Shown in pieces: positions 8,291 through 17,195 of a stretch of DNA of 40,637 nucleotides. The notes under the pieces are model-generated. The model was not told where the DNA came from and did no database searches. It saw nothing but the letters and a program-made list of their open reading frames with translations. The position numbers and the translations under genes were made by a program. The DNA comes from Ignavibacteria bacterium (GTDB taxonomy: Bacteria; Bacteroidota; Ignavibacteria; Kapaibacteriales; UBA961): positions 1-40,637 of the forward strand of contig VGWD01000021.1 in assembly GCA_016873735.1 (NCBI GenBank), read 5' to 3'. Every line of letters starts with the position of its first letter. The stretch's first letter is position 1.

Positions 8291-8814
8291 ATCATTTGTG
8301 GTCACCCTGGCGATCAACCTATATCCAATCATTTTCAGAGTCCAAGCAATCCGGTGATTGTTTTTTATGCGATGCATCACAATCACATGCACAAGATTCA
8401 TTGCTGATCGGAGAAAGTCCGCATTCGATCATCATCATGAATCGCTATCCATACAATGCCGGGCATGTTTTGCTTTCACCCAAGCGACATTGTGCCGATC
8501 TGCTCATGTTGAGCGATGAAGAATATCTTGATTTGATGCACTTGACCAGAAGCATGCAGGCTGTTTTGGTGGCTACATATGCTCCGCATGGTTTCAATAT
8601 TGGCATGAATCTCGGTGAAGCCGGTGGCGCGGGTGTTCCCGGGCATCTACATGTGCATATCGTTCCGAGATGGAATGGCGACACGAATTTCATGTCCACC
8701 GTGGCTGATGCAAAAGTGATTTCATCATCGATGGAAACAATCGTGACTGAACTCAAAGCGAATTTCTTGAAGATCATGCAATCCACAGAGCCCGATCGCG
8801 GGACAGCATTATGA
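8287..8814 (+). CDS. HIT family hydrolase
   Basis: This is a 175-residue histidine-triad protein. The hallmark HLHVHIVPRW is at residues 120-129 and the N-terminus carries LWSPWR and CFLC (Cys25, Cys28), a pattern of the Ap4A phosphorylase-like HIT group. Such proteins hydrolyse or phosphorolyse nucleotide phosphoanhydride bonds; the natural substrate is not known here. The ATG at 8287 overlaps the preceding stop by 4 bp and begins exactly where the family begins. A longer frame upstream only reads into the lipase gene. It overlaps rsmA by 4 bp, so the three genes are probably translationally coupled. Confidence 0.92.
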   Translation: MNHLWSPWRSTYIQSFSESKQSGDCFLCDASQSHAQDSLLIGESPHSIIIMNRYPYNAGHVLLSPKRHCADLLMLSDEEYLDLMHLTRSMQAVLVATYAPHGFNIGMNLGEAGGAGVPGHLHVHIVPRWNGDTNFMSTVADAKVISSSMETIVTELKANFLKIMQSTEPDRGTAL

Positions 8815-9632
8815 AACAAGATAAGCGGATTCAAGCGAACCGATCTCTGGGTCAGAATTTTCTTACTGACAAAAACAAGGCATCACGTATAGCCGAATTG
8901 ATGGAAGCAACCGCTCAAGACAATATCCTTGAGATTGGTCCTGGATGTGGCGATCTTACTCGATTCCTGCTTGATACCGGCGCTCATGTACATGCGATTG
9001 AATTGGATGAGCGTGCCATCGATACCCTGCATGATCTCTTCAAAGATGAATCACGATTCACTGTGGAGCATGGCGATGTGTTGAAATTCGATCTTCGTGC
9101 TTATGGATTAAACATCATGCAAGAGCAAGCTGATCATCGAAAACTGAAAGTGGCAGGAAATATTCCGTATTATATCACCTCCGATATTCTCTTCAAATTA
9201 TTTGAACATGCGGATATATTGGACAGAGCAGTGATCATGATGCAGAAAGAGGTTGCAGATCGGATAGTCGCCCAGCCAAGAACAAAGGCCTATGGCATAC
9301 TTAGCATAGCAGCGCGTTTTGTTTCTGCACCGAAAATTGCATTGAAAGTACCTTCGGGTTGTTTCACGCCACGACCTTCGGTGGATTCTGCCGTTGTGGT
9401 TTTTGATTTTTCCAAAGCAAGCATAACGATGGAACAATTTGCCATGGTGCATCCACTTGTAAGAACAGCATTCGGACAAAGAAGAAAAATGCTCTCCAAT
9501 GCTCTGAATATCTATATCAATGCATATGGTAAAGAACTTCCTGAAGATATACAATCAATGATGCAGAAGAGAGCTGAGGAATTGCTTCCGGAACAGTTTC
9601 TGCGATTGGCAGATTGTTTTTCACAATCATGA
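8811..9632 (+). CDS. rsmA: 16S rRNA dimethyladenosine transferase RsmA (KsgA)
   Basis: RsmA dimethylates the two adjacent adenosines near the 3' end of 16S rRNA using S-adenosylmethionine. The 273 residues match the family length. Motifs are QNFL at 15-18, the SAM-binding LEIGPGCG at about 40-47, the acidic AIELD, the catalytic NIPY at 117-120, and the C-terminal FTPRPSVDSAVV. It overlaps the HIT gene and the PAP2 gene by ATGA on either side. Confidence 0.97.
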   Translation: MKQDKRIQANRSLGQNFLTDKNKASRIAELMEATAQDNILEIGPGCGDLTRFLLDTGAHVHAIELDERAIDTLHDLFKDESRFTVEHGDVLKFDLRAYGLNIMQEQADHRKLKVAGNIPYYITSDILFKLFEHADILDRAVIMMQKEVADRIVAQPRTKAYGILSIAARFVSAPKIALKVPSGCFTPRPSVDSAVVVFDFSKASITMEQFAMVHPLVRTAFGQRRKMLSNALNIYINAYGKELPEDIQSMMQKRAEELLPEQFLRLADCFSQS

Positions 9633-10600
9633 AGAATGGACATATGAAATCACAACCATTCATGCGATTCACATTAAGAGACATACTGCTTGGAGCTGAT
9701 TGGTATTTTCTCGGAATGATTGCGATCTATACAATCATTTTGATCATATTCCATAAGCAAATACCAAATGTTGGCATGTTCTTCATGCAGAATGTATTTC
9801 TAACTCTTACCATCATTAGCATTGCAACGCTCGGAAAATATAGATCAGGCAATCTCTTCATAAATATTCATCGCTATTATCATTTGCCAATCATCTATGT
9901 GATTTTCATGCAAGTGTTTGTGTATATCAGCGTATTGAATCCTCATGATTATGATCAGATATTGGCCGGATGGGATCGTGCATTATTCGGAATGAATCCA
10001 ACGGAGTATATTCAACAATTTACTTTTCCTGCATTGACCGAATTTTTGCAGATCGCTTATGTGCTATTTTATTTCCATGCATTTGCTCAATCAATTGAGC
10101 TGAATCTTCGTGGATTATATGAAGAAGCGGAATCAGTGACGCGAACAATCGTATTTGGATTCTTGCTTTCTTATGTGATGTATGTCTTCATGCCGGCCAT
10201 CGGACCCAGATTTTCAGTTCATGATTATGCTTCAATTTCAACGGATCTTCCCGGACTTTGGTTAACCGATGCGCTAAGAACCATCATTGATACAGGTGAT
10301 GGCTTTCGCGATAAAACACTGGATCCTTCCCTGCAAATGCATCGCAATTGCATGCCAAGTGGTCATACCATGATGACACTCATGAATATGATACTGTCAT
10401 TCCGCTATAGATCCAAGTTACGATGGGTGTTTTTGATCATGGGAATCAGCCTGATCATCGCCACCGTATATCTCAGATATCATTATGTGGTTGATGTTTT
10501 GGCGGGAATAATTCTTGTATTTGCGGCTCTAGGCCTTGAATCTTGGATTTATTCCTTCCTACAATCCAGAAATTTGATAAAAAAAGTTTCAATGGATTAA
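9629..10600 (+). CDS. PAP2-superfamily integral membrane protein
   Basis: This is a polytopic membrane protein of 323 residues with about six hydrophobic helices. It has the phosphatase-type motifs PSGH at 243-246 and Y-x-R-Y-H-Y-V-V-D with His285 and Asp289. The arrangement resembles the PAP2_3/inositol-phosphorylceramide-synthase-like branch (lipid head-group exchange or phosphatidate phosphatase) rather than small soluble PAP2 enzymes. The substrate is unknown. The ATG at 9629 overlaps the rsmA stop by ATGA; an upstream ATG at 9614 is less likely. A 72-bp gap separates it from the next gene. Confidence 0.82.
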   Translation: MKNGHMKSQPFMRFTLRDILLGADWYFLGMIAIYTIILIIFHKQIPNVGMFFMQNVFLTLTIISIATLGKYRSGNLFINIHRYYHLPIIYVIFMQVFVYISVLNPHDYDQILAGWDRALFGMNPTEYIQQFTFPALTEFLQIAYVLFYFHAFAQSIELNLRGLYEEAESVTRTIVFGFLLSYVMYVFMPAIGPRFSVHDYASISTDLPGLWLTDALRTIIDTGDGFRDKTLDPSLQMHRNCMPSGHTMMTLMNMILSFRYRSKLRWVFLIMGISLIIATVYLRYHYVVDVLAGIILVFAALGLESWIYSFLQSRNLIKKVSMD

Positions 10601-10672
10601 ACCCATGCAATGATCTTGTGGTCTGAATACACGGAGATCTCAAATTATTCATTACTATTTCGGAGTTCGATT

Positions 10673-11002
10673 ATGCGTACAATGATGATTGCGATATTGG
10701 TCGCACTAGGTATGACACTCTCTGCATCGGCACAAGATAAAGATCAAATCAAAGAAAGATTGAATGCCGGTAAAGAACAAGTAAAAGCAGGCGTCACAGT
10801 CGTGAAGTCAGCCAAAGAGCAGGCACGTCAATTGCGTGAGCAAGTAAAATCAGGTCAAATGACCAAAGAAGAAGCGAAAGCTCAGATGCAACAAATGAAA
10901 GATCAAGTTCGTACAGCGAAAGATCAAATCAAAAATGGCAAAGAGTCCGTCAGAGATGCTCGCCGTGAATTGCGTCAATTGAAAAGAGCCGGCAAACCAT
11001 GA
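10673..11002 (+). CDS. Small secreted basic coiled-coil protein
   Basis: This 109-residue protein has an N-terminal signal peptide (MRTMMIAILVALG, cleavage likely after SASA). The mature part is almost entirely charged helix, with the repeated pattern K-E-Q/K-D-Q spaced by hydrophobic residues, and an excess of Lys and Arg (24) over Asp and Glu (13). No known domain is recognised. The ATG at 10673 is preferred over the frame start at 10610 because the signal peptide begins there and GGAG lies upstream. It overlaps the outer-membrane protein gene by ATGA, so the two are probably made together. Confidence 0.75.
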   Translation: MRTMMIAILVALGMTLSASAQDKDQIKERLNAGKEQVKAGVTVVKSAKEQARQLREQVKSGQMTKEEAKAQMQQMKDQVRTAKDQIKNGKESVRDARRELRQLKRAGKP

Positions 11003-11928
11003 GGTTGAAGCTCCAATGCTCAACAATGTGTTCACTCCTCATCATGATCATGATGGGGAGTGTTCTCTTTACAGCCCCAATGTATTCTCAGGACCTTCCG
11101 ACAGATCCGGATGACATGTTTGACATAGAACTGCTTGATGATTCACTCGATGTATTACTTGATGATTCACTCGATATTCTACTGTCTGACACCACATTGC
11201 TTGCTGAGGAAATTGAGGAAGAATTTGAAGAAGAATTCCCATGGACTTTGAATTCCGGTATTTCTTTGCGCAATAGGCAGGTACAAAATGGGGTGGATTT
11301 AAGTGGGAGTCAGGGGTTATTGTCAATTGGGACTGAATTGTCTCATGATGGTGGAGTCTTGTTCGGATTCGATGCCGCAAGAAGAGTTGGAGATTCGCCC
11401 GGGCCCCAAGGTTGGAATGCACGTTTGGGTTATCAATATTCGGCAAGTGATTGGCTGGATCTTTCAGCGCAATTCACGCGATTCGGTTATCCATCCGATA
11501 CGATCAATCCTGTGGCAGGCATTCCGAACATGTTCTCTGTAAGTGCCACTGCTTTTTCTTCAGGATTGATGTTTGACCTTACTTTTGACCGCATGTTCGG
11601 TCCTGTTTCGGAGACGATCAATTATTTATCAGCAACCATCATGGCCATGACGCAATGGGGTAATCTCCGCATCACTCCGATTGCATCAATTGTGGGTACG
11701 CGGTATACCATTGCCACAAGACGCTTGCTTATCAATCGACCGGGAAAATTACAGACGATATCAGGTATAGCCATGACATCCATTGGATGTGCTCTTGCAT
11801 ATGATATATCAAGAGCATGGTCTTTGACCGCAACCCCAATGCTCCTCTATACTCCGCAGAAAGATTTCTCACGGAATGATGTTCAAGCAACATTTGTGAT
11901 TGGCATTCGACATCTGCTTGAGTTTTGA
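10999..11928 (+). CDS. Probable outer-membrane beta-barrel protein with acidic N-terminus
   Basis: A signal peptide (about 1-31) is followed by a strikingly acidic segment of about 50 residues with 21 Asp/Glu and no Lys/Arg, including the repeat LDDSLD twice and a run of Glu before FPW. The rest consists of alternating hydrophobic/polar strands rich in aromatic and glycine residues and ends in Phe, as outer-membrane barrels do. The family is not recognised. It is coupled to the small basic coiled-coil gene by a 4-bp ATGA overlap. The opposite charges of the two suggest they may bind each other; that is inference. Confidence 0.7.
   Translation: MRLKLQCSTMCSLLIMIMMGSVLFTAPMYSQDLPTDPDDMFDIELLDDSLDVLLDDSLDILLSDTTLLAEEIEEEFEEEFPWTLNSGISLRNRQVQNGVDLSGSQGLLSIGTELSHDGGVLFGFDAARRVGDSPGPQGWNARLGYQYSASDWLDLSAQFTRFGYPSDTINPVAGIPNMFSVSATAFSSGLMFDLTFDRMFGPVSETINYLSATIMAMTQWGNLRITPIASIVGTRYTIATRRLLINRPGKLQTISGIAMTSIGCALAYDISRAWSLTATPMLLYTPQKDFSRNDVQATFVIGIRHLLEF
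11134..11181 (+). repeat. Two 24-bp tandem repeats in the acidic segment
   Basis: Two adjacent 24-bp units (11134-11157 and 11158-11181) share their first 18 bases and encode the repeated LDDSLD segment. Copy number is a multiple of three, so slippage would lengthen or shorten the acidic region without breaking the frame. Confidence 0.75.
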
Positions 11929-11969
11929 TGACAATTTGCTAATATCGGTCATCAATTTTCGAGCATGAC

Positions 11970-12512
11970 ATGTCTTCCATTATTCGCATTCAAGATTTAC
12001 GCTTCACAGAATATGTGACACCTGATGCCATTGCAGATCGCGTGTCTGCCATAGGCAAGGCATTGGATGAACGATTCAAAGGTGTGGATTCAATCATCAC
12101 TATCATCACATTGAAGGGGGCATTCATGTTCGCTGCGGATTTGATCCGCACCATGCACACTCCTATGTACATAGACATGGTGAAGGCATCAAGTTATAAG
12201 GGCGGTGTCACATCAACGGGTACCGTCACGCTCAGTGGATTCACTGAAGAATTTGAAGGAAAGCATATATTGATCATTGAGGATATCGTTGATTCCGGAA
12301 GAACAATTTATGCTTTGCTCGATGCATTGAAGGATAGAAACATTGCATCGTGCACGATCACAGCATTATGTTCCAAACCTTCTCAACATGATATTGACAT
12401 TTCTCAGGAATTCGTGGGATTTGAATTTCAGCCAGTATTCATCGTTGGATATGGTTTGGATTATAAAGAAATGGGGCGTGAATTACCAGGTATATGGCGA
12501 TGCATCGATTAA
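11970..12512 (+). CDS. hpt: Hypoxanthine phosphoribosyltransferase
   Basis: This purine salvage enzyme joins hypoxanthine or guanine to PRPP. The 180 residues fit the family. The PRPP-binding loop LIIEDIVDSGRT is at 101-112, the LKG element at 48-50, the flexible-loop SSYKGG at 74-79 and VGYGLDY at 159-165. The gene lies 41 bp after the barrel protein gene. Its stop TAA overlaps the stop of the convergent TPR gene (TTAA, 4-bp overlap). Confidence 0.95.
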   Translation: MSSIIRIQDLRFTEYVTPDAIADRVSAIGKALDERFKGVDSIITIITLKGAFMFAADLIRTMHTPMYIDMVKASSYKGGVTSTGTVTLSGFTEEFEGKHILIIEDIVDSGRTIYALLDALKDRNIASCTITALCSKPSQHDIDISQEFVGFEFQPVFIVGYGLDYKEMGRELPGIWRCID

Positions 12513-14653
12513 GGAGGATTGCCGGTATTTGTGGTGTCTTGTGGATTGAATTGTTGGGGTAGAGTATTCAAAGAACCCGGTAATATTGCATTTGTTGGTA
12601 ATTGCATGGGTTGATTTGGATTCAATTGCATGTTTTTCTTTGGTGCTTTCTGATTTTTAAGAGGCTCCTGTTGGGGATCAGTTTGAATGATGGTACGAGT
12701 ATTATCCTGTTTTTGTCTATCCACTTCAGGTAATTGCGGTGTGGATGCGGAATCTGAGGGCTGATTGTTTACAGAATCGATCGCAGGCTTTCTGTCAATC
12801 AACTTTCCTGATTTAACATCATAGATTCCACTTTTATAGGCCAAGCCAATTTCCACGCCTGCTCTCACATCTTTTGCATATTCCGATTGCGGATATCGTT
12901 CAACCAGCATTCGATAATAGTGCAATGCACTATCTGTTTGCATCAGATTGTTCTCGAACATCCATCCAAGAGAATACAAAGCTTTGGGAGCAAGAGGGGA
13001 ATCGCGATATTCCTCGGCAATCCGATTGAATTGCCTCGCCGCCAAAATATAATTCGATACTTTTCTGAATCGAACGCCTGAAGAATACAGCTCTGCCAAT
13101 GTGTCGATAGTTACGGCTTCGGTGAATCCCATGATTTGTCTTGCTTCGCGACCATACTCCGTTTTTCCATAATCATATGCAAGAATCTCAAGAAGCGAAT
13201 CAGAGAGTTCGGGTTGTTCTTTGCGAATCATTTTTTGATAACTATAGAAATATTGCGATCTATTCGTATCATTGATTCGGACGGTTTCATAAGCCAATTT
13301 ATAGTAGATCTTTGCAGAGTCTTTATTGTTCAATTGATCATGAATGCGTGCAAGTTGATAATGTGCATAGCAAAATTTCGCATTCACTGAATCGGGATAT
13401 ATTTGTGTGGAATCTTTGAATAAACTATCTGTGATTGTTTTTCCCAGAGTGAGCATTTCATGTTTCTGACTCCATTCCGTGATTAGACCGAAATACTTTC
13501 CGGCAGCTTCCATTACAGGGGATTTTACGGTTTTTGATTTTGCGAAATAGTGTTTGGCTTCATCATATTTTCCATCTTTATACAAGCTCATAGCATTTTC
13601 GAAATAAGCCACAGGTATTGCCGGAAAGCCCGCGAGTTTTTCTGCTTCTTTGGCAAGGGTATTGAATTCATCTTTTTTACCTTTCAGGCGTAGCATGCGT
13701 AGTCTCTGGCCGAGAATATCTGCTTTATATTCTTTGTAATTGTCATTGCCATCCAAATCATCAAGAATATCTTGAGCTTCATCATACCTGTTCATGTACA
13801 TGAGGCAGGCTGATTTGTATAATTCGGCTTCGAATTCTTGCGTTATTTCCGGACTTTCATCAAGAACCATGTCGAATTCTTTTAATGCTTTGTCGAATCT
13901 TCCAAGTCTATAATACAATGAAGCCAGATCTAATTGCCAGCGTGCACGAATTTCTCCATCATCACTTTGTGCTATTGCTTGTCTGTATGGTCTTACCGCC
14001 TCATCTTCATTGGACTCAAAGATCGCTTGTTCTGCCATGAACCGAAATGTTTCGGATAAGATGTCATATCTCTTCTTGAACCAAGCAATATCCGCAGTGC
14101 GGGAAAGCATGGTTTTTCCTAATGCATATTTTCTTTGGATGAGATAGATCTTTGAGAGCAGCAAATGTGCATCTGGGGATAAATCGGCTAAAGCAAATTT
14201 GTCTATCAATTCAGAACATTTGATTTCTGCAGAAACCCATTCACTTTGATAGTAAAATGATTTGGCCATCAGAAATAGCGTCCCTTCAACATAATCCGAT
14301 TTCGGATGCTGCTTAAGAATCTTTGAACCTTTGATAATAACGGAGTCCAATTTCACTTTTACGGGTTGCAGGCGGGATTGCTCAATCATGATGTCTTTCA
14401 GGAATTGTGGCAATTCAGCCGGTTTGCCGAATGCATCTTGACCGAATCTCATTCCGCTATCAACCGGCGTTAATACGCGAGGTTTTTGGCGTCGCATTAT
14501 TTCCGTGCCCTCAAAATCGTATTCGGTTTCCCATATCAACCTGTCCATATTGTAATATGTGTTGAAATAGGTTGTGAAATTATCATAGGTATGGCAACCT
14601 GATATGAACAAACCTGATAACAGGATGATCCATGAGAATGAGAAATGCTTCAT
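12509..14653 (-). CDS. TPR lipoprotein, PorW/SprE-like
   Basis: This 714-residue lipoprotein has a signal ending at Cys20 (FISGC) and then a segment rich in Tyr and Asn (TTYFNTYYNMDRL) like the N-terminus of PorW/SprE, the TPR lipoproteins needed for T9SS and gliding in Bacteroidota. The body (about 80-620) is a helical TPR array, with visible repeats such as LASLYYRLGRFDKALKEF and ALYSLGWMFENN. The last 75 residues are a Pro/Gln/Asn-rich tail. It overlaps the GWxTD gene by ATGA. The T9SS role is inferred from the N-terminus and from T9SS cargo elsewhere in the window. Confidence 0.75.
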   Translation of the reverse strand: MKHFSFSWIILLSGLFISGCHTYDNFTTYFNTYYNMDRLIWETEYDFEGTEIMRRQKPRVLTPVDSGMRFGQDAFGKPAELPQFLKDIMIEQSRLQPVKVKLDSVIIKGSKILKQHPKSDYVEGTLFLMAKSFYYQSEWVSAEIKCSELIDKFALADLSPDAHLLLSKIYLIQRKYALGKTMLSRTADIAWFKKRYDILSETFRFMAEQAIFESNEDEAVRPYRQAIAQSDDGEIRARWQLDLASLYYRLGRFDKALKEFDMVLDESPEITQEFEAELYKSACLMYMNRYDEAQDILDDLDGNDNYKEYKADILGQRLRMLRLKGKKDEFNTLAKEAEKLAGFPAIPVAYFENAMSLYKDGKYDEAKHYFAKSKTVKSPVMEAAGKYFGLITEWSQKHEMLTLGKTITDSLFKDSTQIYPDSVNAKFCYAHYQLARIHDQLNNKDSAKIYYKLAYETVRINDTNRSQYFYSYQKMIRKEQPELSDSLLEILAYDYGKTEYGREARQIMGFTEAVTIDTLAELYSSGVRFRKVSNYILAARQFNRIAEEYRDSPLAPKALYSLGWMFENNLMQTDSALHYYRMLVERYPQSEYAKDVRAGVEIGLAYKSGIYDVKSGKLIDRKPAIDSVNNQPSDSASTPQLPEVDRQKQDNTRTIIQTDPQQEPLKNQKAPKKNMQLNPNQPMQLPTNAILPGSLNTLPQQFNPQDTTNTGNPP

Positions 14654-16002
14654 CGTACCCCCGAATAACGATATTTGATGCCGGTTGGGAAAGGTGTTGT
14701 AACACGATAATCTTCGAAACCACTATTATCCACAAAAGTGAATTGTCGTTGATCCGGATAGATCCATCGGGCAAATGTTCGGCCATCGGATCCGCGTGGT
14801 GTGCGTTCCACTTGAATGGGTTGTCCGAATATGATATAGACCATGCCCATGTCTGTCATCCAGCCTTCCGTATATGATCTGAAATTCTTGTTCGCAAAAT
14901 CAATTCTTCCATAATACTCTTCAAATGCTTCATTGCGAGATGTTGATGGATTTGGATCTTGTACTTTCCAAAACTCTTCGAACATCATGCGTTTGGTTTC
15001 ATCATCTTGGCCTTCATTGATATGATCGATTTCGGCTTGGGTTGCAATGAATCGTAATTGCCTGATTGCTTTTTTCAAGTCTTGATAGACCAATCCACCA
15101 ATTGTTTGCTCAATCGTGAGTGGTTTGACACTGCGAGTCAATTCCTTATCTATGGAATCACCTTTCATTGTATGTGCCATCACGATGAGTGTATATGTCT
15201 TTGCACGCAATATCGGCAATTGTTTCACCGGAATATATATGTGTTGAGATTCAGCTCTTCCCGCGGCATAGGTGACGGGAGAGGATTTTACGAATGTTTC
15301 TTCCTGATCCTCATCCATGATTGCATAAGAAATCCCTATTATATCATCTTTTGGCATTCCAAAGTGATAGAGTTCTACATAGAGAAAGAATCCATCATTC
15401 AAGCCGGCTACATTATTTGAAAGATGCGGCGTGATCACAATCGGACCATTGCTTTTTTCTTCGATTGCAGCGGAATACATCACAGAGCTGAAGAGATAGC
15501 GATGTTCCTTTTCTAGTTTAGACCACTGTGGAATCGTGATCGTTCTCACTTCCCGAATATCCGTATTTGCAATCGCATCATGAACATTGATGAAACATGT
15601 ATGATAACCCATTGAAGCCGGTACACGAAATTGTACATAATCGAATTCGGCACTTATACCACGAGATTGTTCATAGGTTTCGGCAAAGAGCATGCGATCG
15701 AGATTCTGTTCCGCTATCTTTTTTCCGGTTGTGTCTCGCACTGACAATGAAATGGAAATCTTTGCACTGAATCCTTGATTTTCCGGAGTGAATTGTAAAG
15801 ACTCATATGGTATTGTTGCATAGACATCAATGAAAGGCAGCGAATCTCCATCGGACTTGAACCAGTATGTATCGGCATGGATGACTGAAATCTTTTTAGC
15901 GATGCTTGGTGATTGTCTGAATTGACTGAACAATGAAGCGGAGAACATCAAGCTGATGATCGCCAAAAAGAATTGTGTGCTATGCCTCACGCATTTATTC
16001 AT
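14650..16002 (-). CDS. GWxTD domain-containing secreted protein
   Basis: This 450-residue protein has a signal peptide (MNKCVRHSTQFFLAIIS, cleavage near residue 27), a large beta-rich middle and a C-terminal domain with the signature GWMTD at 380-384. That is followed by GMVYIIFGQP and the conserved RxWxY-like ARWIYPD. The GWxTD domain is common in FCB-group genomes and has no assigned biochemical role. The frame is open further upstream into mnmA, but the signal peptide fixes the start at 16002. The start overlaps the mnmA stop by 8 bp and the end overlaps the TPR gene by 4 bp, so the three are probably one operon. Confidence 0.88.
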   Translation of the reverse strand: MNKCVRHSTQFFLAIISLMFSASLFSQFRQSPSIAKKISVIHADTYWFKSDGDSLPFIDVYATIPYESLQFTPENQGFSAKISISLSVRDTTGKKIAEQNLDRMLFAETYEQSRGISAEFDYVQFRVPASMGYHTCFINVHDAIANTDIREVRTITIPQWSKLEKEHRYLFSSVMYSAAIEEKSNGPIVITPHLSNNVAGLNDGFFLYVELYHFGMPKDDIIGISYAIMDEDQEETFVKSSPVTYAAGRAESQHIYIPVKQLPILRAKTYTLIVMAHTMKGDSIDKELTRSVKPLTIEQTIGGLVYQDLKKAIRQLRFIATQAEIDHINEGQDDETKRMMFEEFWKVQDPNPSTSRNEAFEEYYGRIDFANKNFRSYTEGWMTDMGMVYIIFGQPIQVERTPRGSDGRTFARWIYPDQRQFTFVDNSGFEDYRVTTPFPTGIKYRYSGVR

Positions 16003-17122
16003 GCGAATGAAGTTCAAGTTCAGACATACGATCGATGATTCCGCCACCGATGACATCATTGCCTTCATAGAGTACGATTGATTGACCGGGTGTGATGGCC
16101 TTGCGTTCTTCCTGAAACACAATATGCAATCTGCCATCAGGCAATAGCGTGCATTCTGCGGGTGCTCCATCATCTTTATATCTGATTTTGACCGTGAATG
16201 TTCGCGTTCCTTCAATGTTCTTATACTTGATGAGATTCACTGAATGGGCAATCAATTCTTTTGAAAGCAATTGCTCTTCTTTTCCGACAATCACTTCATT
16301 TGAATCTGCGAGCACATTCAATACATATAGCGGTTCAGGTGAAGATATGCCGAGTCCTTTTCTTTGCCCAACTGTATATCCATGATATCCATTATGTGAT
16401 CCTATTACTTCGCCGTCCATGATGATATCACCTTTGCCTGCTTTTTCTTCCAAGTCAGGCACCATGTCTCTCATGAAGCGTTTGTAATCATTATCGGGGA
16501 TAAAGCAAATCTCATAGGATTCAGGTTTCTTGGCTATGCTAAGTCCGAAGCGTTCGGCTTCAGCTCTGGCGCGCTCCTTGGTAAATCCCGTAAGTGGGAA
16601 AAGTGTGCGTGAGAGATGTTCCTGCGTCAGGCCCCATAATGCATAGGATTGATCCTTCACATTGTCTGAATCTCTGGAGAGAATATAGCGATCACTTTGT
16701 GGATCGTGAGAAATATCGGCATAATGACCAGTTGCAATCCATTGAGCACCAAGCATGTCCGCTTTGCGAATCATCTCTCCCCATTTGATGGTGCGATTGC
16801 ATTTCACACATGGGTTTGGCGTATTTCCTGCGAGATAATCCTCAACGAAATAGTCAATTACTTGTTCTTTGAATCGTTCGGACCAATCCACCACATAATG
16901 CGGAATTCCTCTTGCATTGCATACACGTCTGGCATCGTTAATGCCGTCAAGAGAGCAACATGAGGAATCATTTCCAACATTTCCACCAACATCCTCATAT
17001 CTATATGTCTTGATCGTAATGCCTATCACTTCATATCCTTGCTCATGCAATAGACATGCTGCCACGGAAGAATCAACTCCTCCGGACATTCCGACCAATA
17101 CTCTATTAGGATTTCTTTTCAT
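15995..17122 (-). CDS. mnmA: tRNA-specific 2-thiouridylase MnmA
   Basis: MnmA thiolates uridine 34 of Lys, Glu and Gln tRNAs. The PP-loop GMSGGVDSS is at 11-19, the catalytic cysteines are Cys105 (NPCVKC) and Cys206 (EICF), and ATGHYA and GQRKGLGI are present. The 375 residues fit the family. The region CSLDGINDA after the PP-loop is typical of the Bacteroidota/Chlorobi-type enzyme. The gene overlaps the GWxTD gene by 8 bp, an unusual pairing of tRNA modification with a secreted protein. Confidence 0.96.
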   Translation of the reverse strand: MKRNPNRVLVGMSGGVDSSVAACLLHEQGYEVIGITIKTYRYEDVGGNVGNDSSCCSLDGINDARRVCNARGIPHYVVDWSERFKEQVIDYFVEDYLAGNTPNPCVKCNRTIKWGEMIRKADMLGAQWIATGHYADISHDPQSDRYILSRDSDNVKDQSYALWGLTQEHLSRTLFPLTGFTKERARAEAERFGLSIAKKPESYEICFIPDNDYKRFMRDMVPDLEEKAGKGDIIMDGEVIGSHNGYHGYTVGQRKGLGISSPEPLYVLNVLADSNEVIVGKEEQLLSKELIAHSVNLIKYKNIEGTRTFTVKIRYKDDGAPAECTLLPDGRLHIVFQEERKAITPGQSIVLYEGNDVIGGGIIDRMSELELHSHE

Positions 17123-17195
17123 GATTATGCGTTTGTTCTCATTAAGGTCAATCTTGACGATTCATGAGTGGTGATAGTCTATGATTTCACAACTT

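Noticed and set aside
12509-12512. The hpt/TPR gene overlap as a sign of mis-called gene ends
   Set aside because: Both proteins end at sensible C-termini and the other convergent pairs show the same tight packing.
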